Of a stretch of DNA of 64,000 bases, positions 51,463-62,200 are shown piece by piece. A program made the position numbers and the translations under genes. This DNA comes from Rhyacichthys aspro. Its lineage: Eukaryota > Chordata > Actinopteri > Gobiiformes > Rhyacichthyidae. The stretch's first letter is position 1. Every line of letters begins with the position of its first letter. Under the pieces are notes generated by a model. That model had not been told where the DNA came from. It was given only the letters and a program-made list of their open reading frames with translations, and did not search any database. The stretch spans positions 10,550,109 through 10,614,108 of the forward strand of contig CM072165.1 of NCBI GenBank assembly GCA_036850595.1, written 5' to 3'.

Positions 51463-52537
51463 TTTACTGTAGCTTAGAAACAGCTGCACACAAAAAACTG
51501 TGAAATGCTGTGGTCACAATTCACTTTATGAATGCGTATACCGTCCGCAGAATGTTCTACAACTCGTCTGACTTTCCTCAATTTCCCCAAGAGCGGGACG
51601 TGGCTCCGTACCTAAACGCACCGTCTGAGCACTGAGAGAGGAGCGGAGATGGAGGGAAACAAGGCGGACTCTGGAGGAGGGGAAAACATGTCGGCTGTGA
51701 GGCGTTCGATGACTCAGCTGGTGCTCCGATGTTTCTACTCCCTACTCACAAACGACCTTTTTGTGTCCAACCTCAACACATTCATGTACCGTTTGGTTTG
51801 CTAATCTTGTTTATAACTCGTTAATATACGTTTAAGCAGATCTTATATATATATTATGAACTACGTGCGCATTTTCTTGTTTTGTTGACCAAGCATGACG
51901 TAGATATATTCAACTGACAGTAAATGCAACAACAAGAATATTCCTGAATTCGGACTAAAGATAACACCCACTAGATTATATTATTAGCTATAGTAAACAA
52001 AAGCTTGTATAATGGCAACTGTGTATGATAAATATTAGGTTTTAGAAACAGTCATAACATTCAGACGTTACAAAAGTAATTTATTATTTTGTCAAAGGAT
52101 TAAATGTTTTTACTATGCCTTTAAGAGGGACTTTATTCATTTAACCTCTAAATTATGTGCAGTAGTTGCAGTAATCACAGCATATGCTTTCAAATTACAG
52201 CTTGTTTTTCCATTATGTAAGATTTACCTTTGTTCTATTTTCAGTTTATTCATCACAGCGCCACGGTGCCCTCTGTCGGTAGCTTTTACCAACAAAGATC
52301 TAGTGTACTACATTTCCCAGCATACACTTGTGGAAAGGGTGTGCTCACATAGTTGATCTCCAACTCCATGGATGCTGACATATGACTTACGCCAAACGCA
52401 GCATATATTTGTGAGATCGGCTGTGTTACGCAGCCGGGGGCTGGTAGCGTACGTCAAAAGAGTCTTGTGCAGACTGAACTGCGCGGCAAAAGAAGGGGAA
52501 ACAAACAAAAACATGTGGTTGGGGATGTGAGAAACCG
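51463..52537. promoter_or_regulatory. Divergent promoter region of rtn3 and men1, with men1 noncoding exon 1
   Basis: The rtn3 5' UTR and start region (about 51463-51720) is CpG-containing and GC-richer than the surrounding DNA. On the plus side a probable noncoding men1 exon ends at 52537 (AAACCG/GTATGT), matching the known noncoding first exon of mammalian MEN1. The centre (about 51780-52230) is AT-rich. A CTCF-like motif lies at 52265-52279. The two starts are probably less than 1 kb apart. Confidence 0.5.
52265..52279 (-). promoter_or_regulatory. CTCF-like motif between the rtn3 and men1 promoters
   Basis: The minus-strand reading CCGACAGAGGGCACC matches the CTCF core CCASYAGRKGGCRSY at all but two positions. 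It lies in the gap between two divergent promoters. Motif match only. Confidence 0.35.
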
Positions 52538-53729
52538 GTATGTAATTTTCCATACAAAAGTCAGATTTAGCGTAGGTAATATCCTAGCGTGACTCCCAAC
52601 CCACTATATCAATGTATGTTTTTTAGCGAAAGTGCTAGGCTAGATGAAAAGCGTTAACCAAAAGAGATGAGTTTAGCTAACTAGCCTTTAGTTAGCTTAT
52701 TAGCTGCCGCTGACACTAGCCTCCATTCAATGTTTTACATAGGTTTGTCCAGCTAATTTTTTACCTTTCGGCCTCTCACCAGATGATTCACCTAGCTTAT
52801 TTAAACAACTTTACATTCATTTGGGTTATTCACACCGCTTATAAGCACAGAAAGGAAACACTGGCCAACCTAAAAATATAGTCAGACGACAATTAAAAAT
52901 ATTAACTATATCAGTCGGCGCTAAAATGGGCGAAGCATTGTTGCCATTTGAGTTGATAAAATGCTCCATATACGTGAATAGTTGTTTGGTTTGGTTCTTC
53001 ATTGTATGTACGCAGTAAGCTATAGGAGTGCCCCGCCCACCTCAGCGCCATAGAACTAACATCAGCCTATGTTCAAGCCATTGATGTAACCAGGCTACCC
53101 GCATTACGCAACCAGGCTGCACACTGTCTAGGTCAATGTCCATCTGTAAAGAGCACGAAGTACAAATAAGCTTCTAAATAACAGATAATACTGGTTCATT
53201 TTAAATATATTTAACATGAGAGTACATTCTTATGAAAGACTCCTACTTCACACACTGTTTTACTGCACGACGTGTTAAGTTGGTTATGTTTAAGTCACTA
53301 TTACTTGTTCATTACTATTTTAGACCACGAAAATATAATTTTAATAACTATTATCATGTTTTTTATTTAATTTGTTGAGAAATATCTATTTACCTTTGGC
53401 TAACACTGTACTATTTATAATATATTTTTTTATTTTACTAAATTGTATTACAAAGGTAAGCATTTTAGTCAGTCTCTTCCACTAAAGTTAAATATTTCTT
53501 CAGTTCTAATATTGATTACATTTTCTTATTTAAAAAAAAAAAGTGCAGTTATTAGAGTGTTATTGATTTTTTTATAATTGTGGGTGTGTCTAGACATTTA
53601 TTACGAGACTGTCCATTTTTATGTATCACAGCGAGTCCTAATATCCAGTTGGTGATGAACTAAATGGTTTATTTGATTGCTTTGTTAAGGTGAGAATAAT
53701 CCACACACCTCTGAGCTGTGACTGACACC
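52538..53729 (+). other. men1 first intron and 5' UTR before the start codon
   Basis: AT-rich intron following the noncoding exon. The coding exon probably begins after a TTTTTATGTATCACAG acceptor near 53631, which leaves about 100 bp of 5' UTR before the ATG at 53730; a second AG a little closer is possible. No other feature was seen. Confidence 0.5.
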
Positions 53730-56700
53730 ATGGGTCTGCACTCATCCCAAAAGAAGCACTTTCCCCTGCGTGGGATCGACGGAGTTGTCCAGCTGTTTGA
53801 ATATGAGCTCTCTAAGTCTGAGCCGGACCTCGCCCTCCTCTCCCTGGTCCTAGGTTTTGTAGAGCACTTCTTGGCTGTGAACAGGGTCATTCCCATAAAT
53901 GTACCTGGAGTTCGTTTTGAGCCCCTGGAGCCAGACTGCCCCAGCTCATGCTTTCCTACAGTTGAACTGGGAATGATTTCTGCCCTGTATGAGCGCTTCA
54001 CTGCCCAGATTCGTGGTGCTGTGGATCTATCACAGTATAGACGGACAGCTGCTGGCTCCAGTAGAGAATTGGTCAAGAAAGTGTCAGATGTCATCTGGAA
54101 CAGTCTAAGCCGCTCATATTTTAAAGATCGGGCCCACATCCAATCACTTTTCAGTCTCATCACTGGTAGGACTTTATACTGGTTCCTACGCTCTGTTTTA
54201 TGGGAATTTGTGTGTTCCCTGATCAACCACATGAAATGTAATGCCTAACTATAATAATTATAATTTAAACAGGTACCAAACTGGACAGCTCAGGGGTGGC
54301 ATTTGCGGTGGTAGCAGCCTGCCAGGTCCTAGGTCTGAAGGATGTTCATCTGGCCTTGTCTGAAGATCATGCATGGGTGATCTTTGGAAAGGATGGTGAG
54401 GAGACCGCTGAGGTGACGTGGCACGGGAAGGGAAATGAGGACCGCAGGGGGCAAACAGTAACAGCAGGAGTGAGTGAGAAGGTAAGGCCACTGTCCTAAA
54501 ACAATAAAAAATATTCCCTTCACCTGCAGACAAAAACTAATTATTCAAATTGTTTAGTACAAAGTAATTAAATTGTTGTTTGTTTTGTATTTGTCTGTGG
54601 CTCAGAGCTGGCTTTACTTGAAGGGCTCCTATATGAAATGTGACAGAAACATGGAGGTGGCCTTCATGGTTTGTGCCATTAACCCATCACTGGACCTGCA
54701 CACTGATAGCTCTGAGCTGCTGCGGCTACAACAGGTGACCTTTTTAACGTAGATACTGGCACATTTACCTGTTTGTACCAACAAATAGGTACCACTATTC
54801 TGTGTCCTATTTATACAGAAAAAATGAGACAGCAAAAGGTCAGATGCTGTGATCTTTTATCAAATGTGATATTTAAGAAAATCATGAACTGGCATCTGTC
54901 ATGATTGATGATATAAATACCAGTCACAGACTTTACAAAGGCCTCTTAAAAGTAAACAATGTAAAATTGCTTTGCAATATGAAAAACCTAACTTTACATG
55001 CCATTATTTAAACCAGCTTATATTCTATCACACGGTTACCACCACCTTCTAAGTGGTGTGTAAAAAAGGTGACAAAGGCTGTGTAAAAGGGTCTTCAGAC
55101 TGCAGACTTTTCTCTATCTAGCAGTTAATCTTTTTATTTTTTATAGAAACTCCTCTGGCTGCTGTATGATAGAGGCGACCTAGACAAGTGAGTCAACATA
55201 AAAACCCATACAATCTGTTAACCAGAGACCATAGGTTTTGATGTGCTCTTATTGTACTGTCATCTGTGCCAGATATCCCATGGCTATGGGTACATTAGCA
55301 GACCTTGAAGACCAGGACCCAATTCCGGGAAAGGAGAACCCCCTGAATATCCACCTTAAGGTATGTACTTTAAAGAGCAAGCATTAATGAAAGGATTTGT
55401 GAAATAATGATTTCTCCTGTCTGTGTCATTTTCAGGCTGTGGGTTCTTCCCAGAAGCACTATAACAACGAGCACATTTACCCCTACATGTACTTGGGCGG
55501 GTTCCACTACAGACACAGGAATGTACGCGAAGCTTTGAAGGCTTGGGCTGAAGCAGCCCAGGTCATGCAGGAGTGAGTCACAGCCTTTTTAAACACTAAA
55601 AATGTGTCTTGTGTTTGTTTTTATACATTATAACAGGGCAATTCTGAATAAAGATTTACATACTGTTAACTGTACACAGTCATATTATTGTATTTTCTAA
55701 TTTTATGTAAGTGCCGTAGTAGATATAGAGCTTGATCATCTCCTAAAATATTACTTGACACTACATTAAACCAAACCTCAAGATAAAGTAAAACTGCCTG
55801 TACTGGATCACTTCACATCATTACATAGCATTGTCATTTCAACAGACTGACAACAGGTGGCAGTAATTGTACAGCAACAGTTTAACACCAATAGGTGAAG
55901 GATGTACCCAGGAAACAGTGTTTTTATCTAAAGTATATAGTGAATGAAAAAGGTGAAGAAATTGAGCTGTGGTAGTCTCTTAATGTTTGAGAATAAAGCC
56001 TGTATCAGTTCTTATCAAAGGGTGTGGTGTTTCAGGAAGTGTCTAGCTTGGCATCCTCTTACACCAGTCTAACCCCCTCCCTTTTTAACACAATGTCCAT
56101 GAGCAGGACTAAAAATATCACTGTCTGCCCAAAAGACACATTCCCTCCACAGCTAGGAGCTTCCTTTTCCTAATCCCCCTTGTACTGCTTCTACAAAACT
56201 TCCCTTTCATGGTGGTCTCATGTAACCTACCCCTATCCACTTCCCCTGGTTTCTTTAGGGTTTCTTTTTATACCGCTGTTTTAGCCTTATTAATATTGTA
56301 AGCTACGGTCTATTAGGTGTCACCACAGTGATTCAATGAATCACCCATTACTTTTACGGTAAAGATAGCCTCACCGCCGTCCATTATTCTATCATTATTC
56401 AAAGTCCCGCTCTATCTCCTGCAGCTATAACTATTTCCGTGAGGATGAGGAGATCTATAAGGAGTTCTTTGACATCGCAAATGACGTCATCCCCAACCTG
56501 CTGAAGGAGACGGCTGCTGCTGCGGAGAGCACTGGGGAGGGGGGCGATGAGGGAGAAGGAGCAGACAAGGTGAGAATTACTATAATCACCAAAACACTGA
56601 AATAAACCTCTTATCATCAAACTTTTTTTTTCGCCAAATTCACTGAATATCTCTATCTTCTTCGTCTCTTTCAGGAGAAGCAGGAGTCAGCTCTGCAGGA

Positions 56701-57579
56701 CCCAGAATGCTTTGCTCACCTGCTGCAGTTCTATGATGGAATCTGTAAATGGGAGGAGGGTAGCCCCACGCCGGTCCTTCATGTGGGCTGGGCCACCTAC
56801 CTGGTGCAGTCTCTCAGCCGCTTTGATGCTCAGGTGAACAAACCAGAATAGCCTCACATAGACTGTAAAAATATAGATGTCAGAGAAGAAGTAGCAAGGT
56901 TGATAGAAGCCATGAAAACTGTCGTTATACATACTTTCCACTAGGCCCAAAATGACGATTGCTATAGAACTGAAAAGGTTATGCCCTCAGTCTGTGTTAA
57001 ACACTAGATCTTGCTGTGTGACTTTATCTCTAAATGTCTTGATGGTCCTGTTGACAGGTGCGTCAGAAGGTTTCTATTATCACCAAAGAGCCAGAGTCTC
57101 AGGACGATGATGACCAGTCTAGTGATGATCCCAGGGAGGGCCGCAGACGGGGCCCCCGGAGGGAGTCCAAGCTGGAGGAGCCGAGTTCTTCTCCTCCCTC
57201 CACTGCTCCAACCTCACCCCCAGCCCAACCAGCTGCACCAGCCCAGCCCAAGAAGGTAGGAGAGGGTCGGCGGCGCTCTTCCCAGCAGGGCCTACGCGCT
57301 GGGGACGCTGAAGGAAAGCCCAAGTCCCCCAGCCCAGACCCAACCTCTGTGCTTTCGCCACAGCAGCAGCTGTCCCCCTCCTCAGCTGGGCCGGTGGTCA
57401 CATTTCAGAGCGAGAAGATGAAAGGCATGAAGGAGCTCCTGTGTGCGGCCAAGGTGAACTCCAGCGCCATCAAGCTGCAACTCACAGCTCAGTCCCAGGT
57501 CCAGATGAAGAGACAGAAGAGCACGTCACCAGGGGACTACTCCATGTCATTCTTGAAGCGCCAGCGCAAATCTCTGTAA
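53730..57579 (+). CDS. men1: Menin
   Basis: Coding exons: 53730-54165, 54273-54481, 54606-54734, 55147-55187, 55273-55360, 55436-55572, 56425-56569, 56675-56833, 57058-57579, giving 621 aa (human 610/615). Nine coding exons, as in mammals. The match is near-continuous: LSLVLGFVEHFLAVNRVIP, FTAQIRGAVDLS, SSRELVKKVSDVIWNSLSRSYFKDRAHIQSLFS, HLALSEDHAWV, EVTWHGKGNEDRRGQTV, IYPYMYL, ALQDPECFAHLL, SPTPVLHVGWAT. Menin is a nuclear scaffold that binds KMT2A/B, LEDGF and JunD and regulates H3K4 methylation. The N-terminal thumb/palm core is conserved. Variable parts are an acidic linker (about 424-437) and a Pro/Ser-rich region in the last exon. Basic nuclear-localisation clusters are present at GRRRGPRRES (about 476-485) and at the end, FLKRQRKSL (613-621). 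Confidence 0.97.
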
Positions 57580-58221
57580 ACACAGTACTGTGAACTGCAA
57601 GAAACACTTGGCACCAAAATTGTTTCTTAGACTTATCAGTGTTTTCATTCAGACATAATTTCAGTCAATATTCTTCTATTTTCTAGCAATAGATCAGTGT
57701 TGCATATCAGCTTACATTTATGTTTAGCCATGGCCAGGGAAGAGTTTTCCTGGTAAACTGCCTCATTTGTTTAGTAGTAGTTTATTTAATTGGCAGCAAT
57801 TGCACACTTTATCAGCTATTTTTCATTGAATTCCATGTGTCTGATGTTAAGGAGTCAAAGTGAACAGGACAGGCAGAGTACCCCTGTCAGACGTGTAAAT
57901 ATCTGTTTGTACTGGAAGGACGTGTGTTGACAACTGAAGCCTTGGAAGTGATTGATTTAGAATAGTTACTGTGTAACATTGTCCACTTCTTTTCTATCGA
58001 CAGCTTCTTTCAACTAGCTCTATGTTGCCTTACTTCGCCTTCGTTCTTTTCTAAAGTAGGTGGCCACTAGTTTTGACTATTTCTAGCGAGGCCCGTTTCT
58101 AACGACTAGAGAAAACTAGAAAGACCGTGCACTGTTGAAAGGAGGCCACATTAGGTGGTCCTGCAACTCAAGATCTGCACCATGACCTGTGGTTTTTGTT
58201 CTTGTTTTTGTATCTGCAAGT

Positions 58222-58227
58222 AATAAA
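58222..58227 (+). terminator. men1 poly(A) signal
   Basis: AATAAA about 640 bp after the menin stop codon, followed by a TATAGTGTCTGTATGTTT GT-rich stretch. The 3' UTR in between (57580-58221) is ordinary AT-rich sequence. Confidence 0.65.
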
Positions 58228-58259
58228 GATCTGATTAAATATACTCTATAGTGTCTGTA

Positions 58260-59256
58260 TGTTTACACATTCTCAGGTGAATGAGTGGCACACTATATAA
58301 TTGTTATGAGAGAATATGGGAGTTTTATAGGTTTTTTGTGTGTGTCTCAGATATAGATCACCTTTATCATGTTCCCTCTGTGCACCACTACCACAAAGGA
58401 TCTGCCATTCAAGAAGCAAGGTGTGATAGAATAGTGCAATATAGTACGAGCCATTACAAGGAAGAGACTGTGAACAGGGAAATACTCCCGAAACTGAAGT
58501 GTCACTTTGGAATTTATGCAATGCCACTGAAAGCTTGACAAAATAGGCCATTGACAGGCTGTTTGTGCACTGGGAGTGGCATAGTAGTTTAGGCTATTAT
58601 TCAAAGTGGGGTAGGCAAATTTTGTGTATAAAAATATAAATTCATGTACTACAATTAGGTTTTAGTAAAATAGCACTAGGCTGTTTAAGACAAGCCTTAT
58701 TCGAGCTTTCACTGTTCCTAAAATGCATCTTGGAAGCACCATAGCCTAAACGGGCTTGACCTCACCTGCAGCACCTTTAATTGTGCACATGCCATTCCTA
58801 GAACCAACACTTTTATTTAATTGTACAAATTGTGAGATAAATGAATAAAAGAAGATGGGGGAGAAAGTGTCTTACATCTAGTGGCCATTGTTGTATTGTT
58901 CCCTTCACCTGCAGACAAACTAGTGCACTGATGGGGACATTTTTTACAGTGTGGGAGGTGTTTGCTCATGCGTGTTGGACTCCAGCGCCAGTCCGGACTG
59001 TTTGCACTCAGAGGGTTGTAGTGTGTGGTGCTGCTGTTGGCGTGGACGTGTGTTCCCGTGTGCGTGTACAACGTGTGCCCAGTCTGATCGATACAGAGCT
59101 GATTAACGAGCCCTAATTCGTTGCTGTCCCCTCTCAGCACAGCTCCAGCAGCTTCTCCTGCTCCAGCCGCGTTCGCCTCCGGTCACAGCAGCTGGGATGT
59201 ACGAGTGAGACCCCCGCCAGGCTGCTCCAACGGCACCCAGAGGTGGACCCCTAGAC
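58260..59256 (+). promoter_or_regulatory. men1-map4k2 intergenic region and map4k2 5' UTR
   Basis: About 1 kb between two genes transcribed in the same direction. The left part is AT-rich. From about 58930 the sequence becomes richer in GC and CpG, and 59130-59256 looks like transcribed 5' UTR continuous with the first coding exon. No TATA box was recognised. Confidence 0.45.
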
Positions 59257-62200
59257 ATGGACAGGATAGGGGTGTCCTTCCTGGACCCTTTAGATGACTA
59301 CGAGTTGATCCACCGCATCGGGTGCGGCACCTACGGAGATGTTTTCAAGGTGAGTGGGGTTTCACCTCAAAACAGCAGCGATCTGAGACAAAAAGACAGC
59401 GCTCCGAGAGGACGTGTTAGTTCATGAAGAAATATTCTTACTGCACTCACTTCCTGTTGGAGGTAAACATTCATTCTTTGTGGTTTTGCCAACAGACTGA
59501 GAGAGCTGAACAGATTGAAGAAAATTAAATAAGCCTATTGCTTAATTTAATTAACCAGTGAAAAGTCTCAGTGGCAGCCTGTTGCATCACTACTACACGT
59601 AGAGACCTGGTGGTATGTAGCTGTTGAGGATTTCATGTCAGGATGCTAACATCCTGTGTCTCATGCATCCTGCAGAACATTTGCATTCTTTTGCCTTTTT
59701 AACTTCTTGGTTAACAGAGCTGCTGCTGTTTAGGTTTACTGTCTTTGGGTTTCTAAGAGCCCCCCTTTTCTGTCTTCATGGGTTAGCACAGACTCATTTG
59801 AGAATGTTAAAACTCAGTAATAATCACAGTTGTCATAATCAATCTACTGACTGGTTAAAAGACAGTAGAGTCTTATATCTGTAGCATTCATCAGCATCTA
59901 TTTACATTGGTGCTACAGTGACAACATGGCCCTGAATAGCTGCAAAGTCTAGTTTGTTGTAAACATCAACATGCAAATATATCAAATATATCAGGTCTTT
60001 TGTAAATATGGATATTATTCTGTCACTACAATTAGCTTTTAAGGTGAGCAACAGCATCATCACACTACTCCTACTATCTAAACATAGGGCTGTAACGCTA
60101 AGGCTACTAAAACCATATTATAGCGGGATTTCTAGCTTTATTGTGTCAGTATTCCATAACAGTTCTTCAGCCACATTACCAACCTATGCCTGTCAACAAA
60201 TACACCAGGCTGCAGCATTACAGCGGCCTTAAACTACTCTGTCCTGCCTTAAGATACAGGATTTAATTACAGTGTGTGGATGTGAAACCTCTGGGATGGG
60301 GAAACAGTACAACATATCAAACAATTGCACATTCAACTCCCACTGCTGCCGTTGTCAGTCAGACATGTGACTGTGTGGGTTTCAGTGGAGACCCCTTGTA
60401 CAAAGGAGGCTGAGAGAAGCCTACTTGAGTGAGGGGCTTCTTGTACATGACATGTGTGTCTGGGTCTGTCCTCACTTGGTCTAACACGTCACTTTCTGCC
60501 CAAGTTCTATATTTCAAGTTCTTTATACCTGCCCACTAAAAATGTATGTCAATGTCACATCCTTAGGGGACTCTCAAGACTGCAAACATTTGAAAGTAAA
60601 GTTGGTTGAGGCAGTTTTTTGCAAGTAAACTCTAACATATTTAATCCTTTCACGTCCAGTCAACGCTGCTGTGACATGATGTGTCTGTAAACATAGTTAC
60701 TGCAGCAGAGGAGTTCCACAAGGGTCTGTTCTGGCTCCATTACTGTTCACTTGATACACGGCAAAATGACGGCAGCCATGTTTAAAAATACTGCTTGTAT
60801 TGAAGATGAATAAGAGAAGATACGTATGCAGAAAATTGCTTTAGATTTAACATATTGGACGTCCAACTCTTGCATTTTGTGTGAAGTTTTTTTTTACTGA
60901 AATATTGAGAACAAGAGAAGGTTTCAGCTTTTGAATTTCAATTAGGGCTGCATTATCAGACCATGCAATATGCCTTAATTGTGTTGAATATTGTAATAAT
61001 GTAGTGATGTCAATATTAATGTCCCTTTTAACAATATAAAAGTTGAATTTGATTCCAACATTTAAAGAGGTGCATGGCTCTAGACCAACTTTAGAATTAC
61101 TTTGGAAATTTAACAGTTGAACGTCTGTCACATGAAATACCACAACATTACCGTGAATGATGAACTGTGCAATGTGGATGTGGAACATAAAATTTGTGAC
61201 ATACTGTACAGCCCTAATTTGCAAACAGAAATTTGTTTTTGAGCCAGTAACAACTGTACAGCTGCACATGTCAAACCCTAGGCAAGCTAAAGATGAAAGT
61301 GATAAATACTGAATATAATCTGGTTTGACAGAAACAGGAACTAACCATATACAAGATTAATCATAAACATACTCTTCCTTTTTTGGCACCGAATCATACC
61401 AAATCTGGAAAATGGCGTGGGGAAAAATAAGTTATTAGGGAGTGCTGTTCAATCTGTGGAAGCTACTCATTCACTGTGCTTTTCCTCATCTCACTCAGAA
61501 TAGAGTTATCTGATAAATTGCAAACAAGGCTGGAGTTTTCGAGTCCGTTTCGGGGAATGATCAAAGTACAGTAAAACTTCCTTCCTCCGTCACATATGTA
61601 ACCCTGTGTTATTTCAGGCCTCACTAGATGCAGAAACCATAAGAGACATTACTATCACTGCACACAGGAAGCTCTGCGCTAGGGCAGGAAAGAAAACAGG
61701 AAGTAAATGCGGAGAAGCAGATTGTTTTGAGGTGAGCTGTACGTTTCATTGGTTGCTGTTTTTTGTTTGTTGTGGACGTGTGACGTCAGTCGCCGCGGTG
61801 AATGGGAATGACTGATGTGCTCAGGAAAAAATGGAGGAAGTAACCAACTGTAGAGTTTTTTTTAGATATATCCACATCACGTTCTGTAGGCAGAGAAAAG
61901 GGACTGACAAGTTTTTTTTAAGGTGCGTTGAACAAAATAGAACTCCAAGTGGAGGTTACATGACTGATTCTGTAACAACACTGAACGGATTAGAAGAACA
62001 CACTATGAAGTTTTTTACTTATTAACTGAACTAATTTTGAACTGATTTGAAGTTTAAAAGTCTCATTCGGTGTTCTCCCAAAGTCTTTCTCACACCTAAT
62101 ATCCAGTGCCTCATGCCTAGTAGAGTTAGATTTTTAGTGCCCTGCCATCTTCAATTATAAGCTTTTATTGGCTTTTTTCGGACTGGCAATAGTGATGGCG

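Noticed and set aside
53669..54232. 187-codon minus-strand open frame
   Set aside because: It is antisense to the first coding exon of men1, which matches menin residue by residue on the plus strand; the antisense product has no recognisable family.
57058..57401. Long open frames on both strands in the last men1 exon
   Set aside because: Caused by GC-rich, Pro/Ser-rich coding sequence of menin; the other frames are not supported.
60847..61269. 140-codon minus-strand open frame in map4k2 intron 1
   Set aside because: It spans the AT-rich hAT-like element and has no domain; openness is explained by base composition.
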